Below, one piece after another: positions 43,203-53,852 of a stretch of DNA of 64,000 bases. Each line of letters begins with the position of its first letter. Within the stretch, counting starts at the first letter, position 1. The notes under the pieces are model-generated. The model worked only from the letters and a program-made list of their open reading frames with translations, ran no database searches and was not told the DNA's origin. The stretch comes from Scatophagus argus (taxonomy: Eukaryota > Chordata > Actinopteri > Scatophagidae). A program made the position numbers and the translations under genes. The stretch spans positions 2,779,110 to 2,843,109 of the forward strand of contig NC_058503.1 in the NCBI RefSeq assembly GCF_020382885.2. Direction: 5' to 3'.

Positions 43203-44437
43203 ATGGAGACCATAAAAGAAACTGAACTCTGCTTTCCACAGCTGAACTCCTCCTGCAAGAAACCTACACATCCTTACACTGAAGCCATGCTGATTTATGT
43301 ACTACTTTCCTCTATTTCTCTGATCACTGTCACACTTAACCTGCTGGTCATCATTTCCATCTCCCACTTCAGGTAGATATAATATTCTGTGTTCTTGTTT
43401 ATATAATGACTCATAAGAAGTAATTGTTTGATGTTTTGTTTATAAATGTTGTCACATTTAGATATTAGAGCTATCTTGTGGTTTTTTGCCAATATGACTT
43501 ATTGCAATTTCCCCAAATTGACACATTTCAGCATTACTCCATTTAAAGAAAGCAATGCAATGTCTTATGGCAATATGATTACAGTACTGTGTGTATGGTG
43601 ATAACATTTTCCTTGTCCAGGCAGCTTCACACCCCGACCAACCTCCTCATCCTCTCTCTGGCCATCTCAGACCTCCTTGTGGGCCTCCTACTGATGCCAG
43701 TTGAAATCATCTACATAGAGGCCTGCTGGTTTCTTGGTGACATTCTGTGCACTCTGTATTATCTTGCAGACTACATCATTACGTCTGCCTCAGTAGCTAA
43801 CATGGTTCTCATATCAGTTGACCGCTATATAGCTATCTGTGACCCTCTGCATTACTCCACCAAAGTCACTAAAAGAAGAGCAGAGACCTCTGTTCTTTTG
43901 TGTTGGGTTTGTTCTATTTTCTATAGGATTCTCCTTTTAAATGATCACCTGAGAAAACCTGGTATGTCTAACTCCTGTTTTGGAGGGTGTGTGGTTATAA
44001 TCAATTACATTGCAGGAGTTATCGACCTTGTTTTCACCTTTATCCTACCCATTACTATCATCATACTTCTGTATATGAGAGTGTTTGTGGTGGCTGTGTC
44101 TCAGGCTCGTGCCATGCGGTCTCATATCACAGCTGCAACGGCGCGTTCAGGGGCAGTAACTGTGAAGAAAAAGGAGATGAAAGCAGCCAGGACTCTTGGC
44201 ATTGTTATAGTTGTGTTTTTGATTTGTTTCTGTCCATATTATTACCCATCTCTTGTAGGTGAAGATACATCAGTCGATGCTTCAGCTCTCGCCTTTGAGA
44301 TCTGGCTGGCACATTTTAACTCCTGTTTGAACCCTGTCATCTATGCCTTTTTCTACCCCTGGTTCAGAAAATCTATCAGACTTATCGTGACACTTCAGAT
44401 ACTGAAACCTGGCTCTTGTGATGCTCAAATACTATAG
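43203..44437 (+). CDS. TAAR-G: two-exon trace amine-associated receptor with Asp3.32 and Asp5.42
   Basis: Exon 1 is 43203-43372 (METIKETELCFPQ, NSSC). Exon 2 is 43621-44437, giving 328 residues. The 248-bp intron is GT-AG (AG|GTAGAT), phase 2, joining SHF[R]QLHTPTN. Motifs: LSLAISD, Asp107 at 3.32 (LADYIITSAS), DRYIAICDPLHY, Asp192 at 5.42 (GVIDLVFTFILP), KEMKAARTLG, NSCLNPVIYAFFYPWF. Trp7.40 is kept but 7.43 is His instead of Tyr/Phe, unique in this window and next to the classical amine pocket. Position 6.48 is Phe. The ECL2 has GGCVV instead of GECVV. No defects seen. The frame is open upstream of the ATG, but that part matches the non-coding leaders of the paralogues. Confidence 0.9.
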
Positions 44438-44917
44438 TGACATGCAGGGGTGTTTTAACTTGTCTATAAACTCAGATGTTCTTTATGAAAGGGCAAATCA
44501 AATAGTTTGTGTTGTTTATTTAGCAACAATATTATAGGATCTAGTGACAATTTGTTGTTGTTCTTTAACTGTATATTGTATAAGTGTAAATATATTAAAT
44601 TCCTGGATAAACTTTATGAAACATTCTGCTCAATTTTCAAGGAAATGATGGACATACACACTATGTGTTTTCACTATATTTTATGTGAAACCTCAACAGC
44701 TCAAACTTTTTTAGTAATCATTGAAAAATAGTCACATTTAAACAGAATATCAATAATCCGCAATAAATAGCAGGAGATCAAAATACATGCATTTATGTAA
44801 AAACCTAATTTCTAATGAGCAGATTGGTTCATACATTCAATTTAAAGAGAATGTGTTTTAATGTGTATTTTCTATTTTAAAGCCAAAGCCTACTCAGTCT
44901 ATTCCTGGCGTGGCATT

Positions 44918-44984
<67 letters not shown>

Positions 44985-46839
44985 CATTTCACGTATTGAG
45001 GATAATTACCATTATTAATACAACAGCAGCTAGCTGGCCCTGGGAAGCGTCACAGTGAGGATTCTTAAATCTGACTGGTTAAAGGCTAAATATCAATGGC
45101 TAATATAGTCTAAATTGCATGGGCCAGCACTACTGATTCTGAAAGCCCTGGGCAGATTAGACTGACATGGCAACACATAGATGCTGAAATCTGATTGGAC
45201 AGAAATCAAACATCCACATACATGTACTGGAAGCAGTGCAGCCAGGGAAAAAATTAATACAATTTCATGGCACAAATATTAGAATTTAGATTGTAAATGT
45301 AGGTCAGTGCTTCTGATAGTGTTTAGGCCTTAAATTAAAGACTACTACCACAAAGTTTATAGTGAGTAGCATTTGGCAGTTACTCTGGTGATATGCTTCT
45401 CCCTGTTTGTTTGAGATGACTTTCAAATTCTAACCATATCTTATGTGCTGAACCTTTAAAGCGGGAAAATTATTTAATTTATATTTTTTGTTGCATTTGT
45501 AGAAAATCTCTTAGCATCCCGACAGGAATTGCTTGATCAAAGGTTCTGACAGAAAAAAGAAAAAAGAAATCTATCAAAACTATCTGTGTCTGTTACAGCC
45601 CCCTAATTAATGCCCATCCAGTCATTTTATTTGGCCTGAATTAAATCTTCACACAAAGTACACAGAAGTGACCAGTATCTGCCGGATCAGGTGGTCTTTT
45701 TGTGCTGAGATATATTTGTGACTGTAGTTTTGCTTGTGTTTATATAACTGTGCCATTTAAAAGGGTTGTTCAAAAAGAGCTTGTTGAACATAGACAACTT
45801 TTCCCACATTATACATCTCCCAGTAAGTGTAGACAGGCAATTCATGTGTTTTCGACAAGTGGATTTGGAATGAGACCTGAAGGAAGGGAGTTGGATATTT
45901 CACTTGCATACGTCAAAAATCTTCCTTGCTCTTCCTCTGGTGGTTTCTCCAATCTTAACCATCCTCATTTTTAAAGTTTACTTTGGCATAATGCTTATCT
46001 GGCAGGTCTGCTGGAACCAGAGTTAGGACACTTATAAATCACTGTCTTTTCATATTGTGACCGAAAGGCTGAAAACATTTTTCCAGACAACGACTCTTAC
46101 TCAGTGTAGAGAAGCCTGCACCAATTACAGGATTCCACATGAGACCCATTAGCTGGCTGATGACCTGAATATGGTTTACTGTAAGTTTAATTAGTGAACA
46201 TTCCCAGCCCTCAGCCATTCTAACTCAGACATCAGATGACCAAATGTACCCCCCTGCACTTTATATCCAGTCAGTAACACAGAAAATTACAGCATCAACA
46301 AAATAAAATATCCAACTTTTTTGGAATCAGGACTAAGTATATTTGTAATTTATTCTGACAACTTCAACAACATGAATAAATCAATATACCCTTAATTATG
46401 TTAGTTCACATACTCAGAATACATATACAAACAGATACACAAACGTTCATGGTATTTTAGCAAATTAATAACTTTTTTTGTTCTCAACTCATCTCTAAAG
46501 GGTAAACACCTACACTGGTAATGAATTAGGCACAGTTCAAGACTAAAAATAAAAATGTGAATGAGAAAAAATGAAATGAGTATGAGTTGAAAATCTGGAC
46601 ATTTGGATGGTGAGAGGAACAGAATTACAGAAAAGGAGTTATGTGATATAATGTGAACAGTATTTTGACTTTCATTAAAAACCTTAATGAAAAATTGTCA
46701 CTTCTGAAATACATGTCGGCAGCATCATGCTGGAAGAATCTACTTTTTATTTACACTTTAAAAAAAACTCCAAGGTTCTATACTAAAATACAGCTTAATA
46801 AAGTGCAAAAATGTTTGCTTCTTGTCCTTTGTTCTTTCG
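44438..46839. other. Intergenic, with (GA)n and 3' flank of TAAR relic 2
   Basis: (GA)n at 44918-44983. A 90-codon frame at 45702-45974 has no recognisable domain. From about 46290 to 46839 the sequence resembles the 3' flank of TAAR-H (CACATACTCA, AAGGTTCT.TACTAAAA.ACAGCTTAATAAAG), so it belongs to relic 2. Confidence 0.5.
44918..44983 (+). repeat. (GA)n microsatellite
   Basis: About 32 GA units with one GG interruption. Confidence 0.9.
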
Positions 46840-47415
46840 GCAATAAGTTGGCAATCAACAAAGGTCAACATGACATCAACAGCTCCTGTTATGAAATTAA
46901 TAACAACTACACACTCTCCGTAACAAGAGTTATATCTGTCTGGTTGTTTCAGGAAGTCTACCAGTATACAGTATAAACACAGATTTTAATTCTTTTCTGA
47001 GTGACTTTAGTGGGATAACATAAAGGGTCACAAATGGCTACGTATCGATCAACTGATATGAGCACCATGTTTCCTACTGAGGCAGAGGTAAGGATAAAAG
47101 AGGCATAGTAAGATATTCTGCATATGTTCCCCACACCAGATCTGGACTAAGTTCGAAACTGAAAAGATGAGACCCAAAAGTTAAAAAATGATCTTAAACC
47201 TCAAAAAATAAGATTTGAAATCTGAAAGAAAGGTGAATTTGAAAACATGAAATATTGAAATATATATGAAAGTGAAAATTGAAAATAGATATATATTTAT
47301 TTATATTTACACTGAAAAAGAACTTTTCCTATGCTTATTTTCAGCTCGAGGACTAGGACACAGGACTAACTCCACCAATACCTGGCAGTGGGACTGCTAC
47401 ATGCATTCTTTCCAG

Positions 47416-47680
47416 TAAATGTCAGCGGTTAGGGTGTCGGACCCGTAACCGGTGGATCGCTGGTTCGATTCCCCATCCCGGTGTCCATGGCTGAGGTACC
47501 CTTGAGCAAGGTACCTAACCCCCACTGCTCCCCGGGCGCTGCACGCGGTCGCCCACTGCCCCGGGTTTGCTGTGTGTGTGTGCACGTCACTTGGGTGGGT
47601 TAAATGCAGAGAACAAATTTCGTTGGAGTGAGTTCCCTCCAATGACAAAATATGTCACTTTAATCTTTAATCTTTAACAG
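47416..47680 (+). mobile_element. tRNA-derived SINE inside TAAR relic 2
   Basis: AGCGGTTAGGGTGTCGGACC has a tRNA-like A box and GGTTCGATTCC a B box, followed by GTACCCTTGAGCAAGGTACC, CACTGCTCCCCGGGCGC and a tail with ATCTTTA repeats. The overall layout fits a tRNA-headed SINE with a shared core also seen at 28385. Confidence 0.7.
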
Positions 47681-48034
47681 TTACCATTTGAAGGGGAAAG
47701 TCGATCGACTAACACTGAAAGTGATCACTACATACATTACACAGACACAAGAACTATTGACAAACACACACAAAAACAAGAGACTAAAGACTCAATTATT
47801 TTTAACGGGCCCAATTTTATTTTACTTCAGTTTTCATTCAGTGACATGTAAATATGTTTAAGAGTTGTCTATAAATGTTCCTTCAGTAAAGCTGCTGTTT
47901 GTAACTTACCTTGCCTTTCATTGTGATTACGGTTTATTGCGCTGAGCTCCTCGTCGAGCCTGGAGCATTGCTATTTAGTAACCATAAGCAGTGTGGAGCA
48001 CAAGGGTTACATACGACTCTATTTGTATGAGTGA

Positions 48035-48278
48035 GAGTATGCAGTTAGCTTGGATTCCAACATATCATCAGTACATTCACTGATGTTTGTAGTTACTCTA
48101 GTAGCAAAGGTACTTGTAATACAATTGAAGTATATTGCATGCTACATGTAAACTGTGAGTATGCAGTTAGCTTGGATTCCAACATATCATCAGTACATTC
48201 ACTGATGTTTGTAGTTACTCTAGTAGCAAAGGTACTTGTAATACAATTGAAGTATATTGCATGCTACATGTAAACTGT
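48035..48278 (+). repeat. Perfect 122-bp tandem duplication
   Basis: 48035-48156 and 48157-48278 read the same throughout (GAGTATGCAGTTAGCTTGGA ... TACATGTAAACTGT). The unit is TAAR intron sequence, with a single diverged homologue in the TAAR-I intron (about 61597-61740). Absence of differences means a very recent event or an assembly artefact. Confidence 0.85.
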
Positions 48279-48350
48279 TCAAAACCCAAGAAGTTGTGTT
48301 TTCATGCAATGCCTTAATATAATAATACCCCCATTGACCCAAAGCCAGTT

Positions 48351-48829
48351 CTTGTAAAAAGAATGCTGAATCATGTCATGCCTACATCACCAGGTTAAAC
48401 CAAGTGATGGGGGTTTCTCTTTGGTGGCAGTACTTACTTTGGTTTATTAGAGATTTATGAGACACTCATTCTAACAGTATCTCACATCTTTAACAATGGA
48501 AAGATTTATTTGAAGGCTTAAACAGAAGGACAGATTTTTTTGGACGCACACTGTATTCTGCTCTTTGTTGAACTGAAAACAAAATGAAGAATGAAAAATA
48601 AGCACTACCTAAAACATCCACTGGGGGTAATATGCACACTAAACAAGGATTAGAACATTACTTGTCTGGTATATTAACAAGTATAACTATATTTTAAATT
48701 GAAAAAGCTTCTTGGATGAGAGGCAAAATGTCCAAGTCAACAAGTCCAGAAGCCCTAAGAGTGTACTACTCAGACCATGACCTGGATGAGTGAGAACCTT
48801 CATTGACAGGTATTTGGAGTACTCTCTCT

Positions 48830-48923
<94 letters not shown>

Positions 48924-49389
48924 AATGCCAAAGGTTGTATTCTTGTATTTGATAAGTAAGGAATCATTTCAGCTGCTGGGAGATCACTGCAGGCAATGTA
49001 CCTATTATTTTCTTTCTTAAAGATGTATAACTTCACTTACCCACATCCCATATGGATGCTCATCTGGAAAATCATAAAAATGATGATGTTTTTTAAGGAA
49101 ACGGCCCACCAGACCCATGGAGCCATATATCACTAAAACAGACCATCACCAATAACAACCTAGGTGCTGTTGGCTATATTTGATCACAACGCACCTGCAC
49201 TTCAAATATGTGACCAGTCATAAAAGACTTGAAAAACTGAATAGTAGTAAATAGCAGTGCTACATCAGTTCTCTTGTACAGCTCTGTTATTAGCTACTTC
49301 ATCACTGTTACATGGAAATTCATGGCAATTGGTCAGACAATGTTAGTAGTGTGCTTTGTTCCTTGGTGTTGACCTTCTCTAATTGGAAA
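48351..49389. other. Intergenic with a long (TG)n
   Basis: No gene recognised. (CT)n/(TG)n at 48821-48919. Confidence 0.45.
48833..48919 (+). repeat. (TG)43 microsatellite
   Basis: About 43 uninterrupted TG units preceded by a short (CT)n run. Confidence 0.95.
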
Positions 49390-49460
49390 GTGTCATGAGA
49401 TAACTTTTGTTGTGATTTAGTGCTAAATAAATTAATTGGATTGAAATTGAACTGAATACA
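49390..49460 (+). mobile_element. L2 3'-end fragment
   Basis: TTGTTGTGATTTAGTGCTAA followed by ATAAATTAATTGGATTGAAATTG-type ending is the usual L2 3' terminus of fish (ATAAATTGAATTGAA). Only about 70 bp are present. Confidence 0.6.
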
Positions 49461-49477
49461 ACTGTCAAAAAGAGAGT

Positions 49478-50012
49478 CAGCGTCGCTGACGCAGAAAAAA
49501 AGCTGAACCCCAACACAGAGTCACAAAAGGGCAGGCAGGTGAGGCAGAGGTCCAAACAATAATCTTTATTTAACAAAAATCAAAAAAACAAAACAGGCTC
49601 ACACTTCCTGTGACTAGGATCAAGAAAACTGCAGCAAAAAAACTCCAAGCAAAGCACAGCATGGCAAGGCAAGGCAAGGCAAGACAAAAAGGTTTCCTGG
49701 CATGAACACACAGGCATGCAAGAGACAATATAACACACTGACAACAGGTGGTTGGGAAGACAAGGACTAAATAGACACGGCAATGAGACACAGGTGACAC
49801 ACATTAGGAGGGAGAAAGCAATCAGGAAAACCAAAAGCAAAGCTACATGAAAACAGGACACACAGGGGAAGAGACGCTTTCAAAATAAAACAGGACATGA
49901 CATAACCCTTGAACATAAAACATGGAAACACATGACAAGACAAACATGAAACATGGCGCGTGGACTCAAATCAAAAGACAAAGCATAACCAAAAACACCA
50001 GGCATGACAACA
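49478..50012 (-). mobile_element. Third copy of the unclassified repeat family of 28.9-29.8 kb
   Basis: Begins GCGTCGCTGACGCAGAAA and ends CACCAGGCATGACA. It shares with 29270-29771 the blocks GACAAGGACTAAATAGACA, ACACAGGTGACACACAT, GGAGGGAGAAAGCAATCAGG, AAAGCAAAGCTACATGAAAA and TTCAAAATAAAACAGGACAT. The strand label follows the orientation of the conserved 62-codon frame, not a real gene. I do not recognise a transposase or terminal repeats; possibly a non-autonomous DNA element. Confidence 0.65.
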
Positions 50013-50024
50013 ACCTGAGACACA

Positions 50025-50110
50025 CAGACAACTTTATTTGTATAGCTCATTTTTAAAAGCAGTTTGTCTAAAAGAGCTTTACATAACATCATAAGCACAT
50101 TGTCTAGTTT
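50025..50110 (-). mobile_element. L2-tail fragment
   Basis: ACAACTTTATTTGTATAGCTC, AAAGCAGTTTGTCTAAAAG and CTTTACATAACATCA match the terminal L2 piece at 53853-53925. Confidence 0.6.
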
Positions 50111-50369
50111 CTTTATTTGCTCATTGATGTGACAAAGTAATTATTAGAAATTATAGTCTCAGAAAAATAAAACCCTGATTCCAAAAAAGTTAGCATGTCT
50201 GTAAAACGGGAATTAAAAACAGAATGCATGCCTATGTAGTAATATCCTTTAAGCAATCGTGTGTCATGTAACCACCATGTTATCAGATGTCACAAATAGT
50301 CCTGTTTATGTGTGGAATGTGGTCCTTCAGCTTTTGGGCCCCCTATTCCAACTTCTTTGAAACTTATTG

Positions 50370-51300
50370 CTGCCATCAGGTTCAGAATAAAGTAGTTACA
50401 AAAGTCGTTGTAACAAAGTTGATGAGGTAAGTTATAAATTACAATGTCCTTCTTGAATATATGTAAAAGAGGATTAGCAAATTACCTTCTCTTTTATGTT
50501 TTATGCTGGGGCTGAATATAATTAAAGAACATGCCAACAAATCCACCAACAGTTCACCTTTTATTCATGGAGGATCACATACTCGGAAAACAGAATGTGC
50601 TTTTTTTACCTGTTAAAATATTCTGACCAAAGTTCTGTGCTGTGTACTAAAACACAGCTTCATAAAGAGCACACACTTTTACAAAGTTTACTTTTTGTCC
50701 ATTGTTCTTGTTTGAAATGTGATTCTTCCATCAGATTCAGAATAAAATATTTACAAAACTCAAACTGCTAAGGTAAACCATGAAATACATTGTCTTTCCA
50801 CTGTTTTTCATTGACTATAGTATATGTAAAAGAGGATTAGAAAAGCACCTCCAGTTTTATGTTATGCAGCATCAACAAAAGCGGCTATGACGAGCAGAGA
50901 GGTTGTATATATTTGAAAACTCTGCAGGCAAACCCACCGACAGGAAGAGAAAACAGTTCAACTTTTATTCATGTAGGGTCACATACTCATACATACATAC
51001 CAGTTATCACAGACAAACAAGTTCAGGGTATTTTATTTTTATTTAAATTAATATTTTTCTTTTCCAAGTCATATGTAGTTGTTGAATTTTGTGACCCAAA
51101 CCCATGAACAAAGTTTTTACTTTCATGAAAAACTGATGGTCATGAAAAACATGTTAGTAACAACATGCTGATAGAATCTGTTCTTTTTTTCTTTACCTGC
51201 TAAAATATTCTGACCAAGGTTCTGTACTAAAACACAGCTTAATAAAGAGCATACATTTTTGCCAAGTTTGCTTTTTGTCCTTGTCCTTGTCCTTGTTCCC
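50370..51300 (-). repeat. Tandemly duplicated TAAR-H 3' flank
   Basis: 50370-50715 and about 50722-51280 both contain the order CAGATTCAGAATAAA, TATGTAAAAGAGGATTAG, CTTTTATGTT, TTCACCTTTTATTCATG-like, GGTCACATACTC and ACAGCTTAATAAAGAGCA. The first unit ends in flank without any coding exon, so it may be the last trace of yet another lost TAAR copy. TAAR-I has only a single such flank (60260-60540). Confidence 0.65.
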
Positions 51301-51320
51301 TAAGCACTAAATTGACATGT

Positions 51321-52649
51321 CTACAGTATCTTGGTGTCACAGGAGTCAGGCTGCAGAATCTGAAGTGTAACAATGAGTTTCACAGATCTCCTAAACCAGG
51401 GGTAGAAAAAGGCATAGACCACTGGATTGAGACAGGAATTACAATAAAGTAGCCAGACCCCAAAAACTGAAAATTCCACACTGCCTGACACATCCTGGCT
51501 TACAATAGACGGATAAAAATAAGGACAGAAGCATATCAGAAATACAACAACAATAATACCAAGAGTTTTGGCTGCTTTTCTCTCAGACTTCTTAGCAGTC
51601 ACACTAACTGAACCCTGCAGTGTAACTCCTGCAACATGAGACCTCATGGCTCGAGCCTGAGACACAGCCACCACAAATACTCTCATGTACAGAATTATGA
51701 TGACAGCAATGGGGCCAACAAAGGTCAACATGACATCAACAGCTCCAGTTATGAAATTAATAACAACTACACACTCTCCGTAACAGGAATTATATTTATC
51801 TGGTTGTGTCAGGAAGTCCATCAGTATCACACCATTATAGAACACAGAACAGCCCCAGCACAAACAAACACAGATTTTAATTCTTTTCTGAGTGACTTTA
51901 GTGGGATAACATAAAGGGTCACAAATGGCTACGTATCGATCGACTGATATGAGCACCATGTTTCCTACTGAGGCAGAGGTAAGGATAAAAGAGGCATAGT
52001 AAAACAGTCCACATATCAAGCTCCCCCAAAACCAGCATCCCCCTATCAAGAGGATTTGAATCGGCATCAACAGGAGGCCAACGAGGAAGTCTGAGACAGC
52101 CAGCGAGAGGAGGAGGAGGTTGGTGGGTGTGTGGAGTTGCCTGGAGAAAAAGAATATAATCACTTAACATGTAATTATAACACTTATTATAAAAAGAAAA
52201 GTCAGAAAAATATTCTCATCTGTACAAGTATGAATATCACACTTGTGATAAAGAACATGCCATAACATTTTTAAGTAGCTAGGATGTCATCGCACATATT
52301 ATTATAGCAATTGTGGAACTCATCAAAATCTCTTATCTCTAACAGTATGAAAAGCCAAATAAAACAAAATAAGTTTATGTACAGAACACACAATAGCTTT
52401 TAGCTAGGATGTGGTTATTCCAATTCTTGTAAAAATAACTTCTTGATAATAAGTAAAAAATTATTTATCTTTATACCTGAAGTGGAAGATAGAGATGATG
52501 ACCAGCAGGTTGAGAGCCCCAGTGAGCAAAGAGATGCAATAGAGCAGGATGTAAAGGTATATGGTCTCTGCATGTTGCTGCACTGGCTTCCTGCAGGAGA
52601 TGTTGAATAGCTGTGGAAAGCAGACTTCAGCTTCTTCCAGGGTCTCCAT
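51321..52649 (-). CDS. TAAR-H: two-exon trace amine-associated receptor lacking Asp3.32
   Basis: Minus strand. Exon 1 is 52649-52477 (METLEEAEVCFPQ, NISC) and exon 2 is 52140-51321, giving 330 residues. The 336-bp intron is GT-AG (AG|GTATAA), phase 2, joining FHF[R]QLHTPTN. Motifs: LSLAVSD, DRYVAICDPLCY (His of the usual DPLHY is Cys), SERKAAKTLG before TM6, NSCLNPVVYAFFYPWF. Position 3.32 is Ser108 while Asp193 is at 5.42; 6.48 is Phe; Trp7.40 and Tyr7.43 are present. It therefore fits the fish TAAR clade that binds amines through TM5, which is inferred. It is the intact parent or sister of TAAR-I, 9.4 kb away. The upstream AGATAAATAATAG (minus, about 52738-52726) is a candidate TATA region. 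Confidence 0.9.
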
Positions 52650-53105
52650 AATCAGACAAAGAAAAGGAGATGAGAAGCTGATGAGCTCTCACCGTTTTCT
52701 GGCAAAAGTTCCTGTGTCATGTAGCTATTATTTATCTAGCTCCTCCTCCCTTTTCCTGCAACTAAAAAAAATTGTTTTGATTCCACGATACACTGAACCG
52801 GTCTCCTGATGATGATGCAATCTTCCTTGTGGTTTGGACTTGGACTCCTCAGATGTTGTACTTTTAATTCTACCAAAAGAGACTTATTACATCGTCAGCC
52901 AATATCCAGCCATATCCTCAAATTCTCAGTAGTCTACTTGTGCGGGACGAGAGCCCAAAAATAACTGAGGCTATGGCAGAATATGAAAGTCCTCTACAGA
53001 TCAATAGCTGTTTATTCATTGATTATGTATGTATATTTATTAGAAAATTAGGGAAGACATTTAAAGTGAAAAGCCAAAATTTTAAAGTGATAACCTGAAC
53101 AGATC
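52650..53105. repeat. 5' flank of TAAR-H, right part of the H/I segmental duplication
   Basis: Co-linear with 62049-62520 (CTGATGAGCTCTCACCGTTT, TCTAGCTCCTCCTCCCTTT, TGAAAGTCCTCTACAGATCA, TAACCTGAAC). The I copy carries an additional ~20-bp AAAAAATGAAATGAAG-type insertion. Similarity ends near 53105 and 62520. Confidence 0.8.
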
Positions 53106-53299
53106 TAATAATTAAATTAACAGTCTGTACATGGTATATTATGTCAATAATTTATAAGTGATTTACAGATTTGGTACATATTATACAGATGGATATGTGC
53201 ATTAAATGTAGTAGACTATAGGCAGGAACTATGGACGTAGTTTACAAGAGGAAATGTACAGATGATAAGTCATGCTATACAAAAATACAGGTGAAATGG

Positions 53300-53852
53300 A
53301 CATTAAATAGTGCAGTTCACTTGCAGTTTTTCCGACCGTGAAAAAAAAGTGAAAGATATAAGATATTTCACCACCTGCTGCAGTGCTTTGCACTCAGCGA
53401 TAGAGCAGCTTCCATACCAGACTGTGACACAGTTTGTTAGGATGCTCTCGATCACACAGCAGGAAAAGTTCACCAGGATGGCTGAAGACAGGTGATTCTT
53501 CTTCAGTGTCCTCAGGAAGAAGAGGTGCTGGTGAGCTTTCTTGACCAGTCTGGAGGTGTTTGTGGTCCAGGACAGATCCTCCAAGATGTGGGTCCCCAGA
53601 AACTTGAAGCTGGAGACATGCTCGACGGCCATCCATTTGATGTGGATGGGGTCGCGTGTGCCTTTTCTCTCCTTCCTGAAGTCCACAATGAGCTCCTTGG
53701 TCTTGCTGGTGTTGAGGAGCAGGTTATTTTCAATGCACCAATGGCCAGGTGTTGTACCTCATCGTTGTTGCTGATGAGACCAATCACCATGGTGTCGTCC
53801 GCAAACTTGATGATGTTGTTGGATCCATATACAGGTCTGCAGTCATGGGTGA
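53300..53852 (-). mobile_element. CR1/Rex1-like LINE reverse-transcriptase fragment (minus)
   Basis: Minus strand: IIKFADDTMVIGLISNNDE (catalytic FADD) in one frame, then in another VSSFKFLGTHILEDLSWTTN, TSRLVKKAHQHLFFLRTLKK and VIESILTNCVTVWYGSCS. These are palm-to-thumb motifs of jockey/CR1-group reverse transcriptases. A frameshift separates the two parts and both ends are missing. The 5' side abuts the L2 tail at 53853. Confidence 0.75.

Larger units (their letters stand above)
46840..48350 (-). pseudogene. TAAR relic 2, minus strand, remnant of a third H/I-type gene
   Basis: 46857-47150 matches TAAR-H exon 2 from ECL2/TM5 back to TM2-TM3: GGTCAACATGACATCAACAG, TTATGAAATTAATAACAACT, CACAAATGGCTACGTATCGA (the DRYVAICD codons) and GAGGCAGAGGTAAGGATAAA. 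TM5-TM7 and the C-terminus are deleted, since coding sequence joins abruptly to 3' flank near 46857; about 35 bp of ECL2/TM4 are also missing. 48030-48350 matches the intron of TAAR-I (GAGTATGCAGTTAGCTTG, ATATCATCAGTA, ATGCCTTAA, CAGTTCTTGTAAAAA), so the relic also kept intron sequence. Exon 1 is not found. A SINE lies between the two parts. Same strand and order as H and I. Confidence 0.8.
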
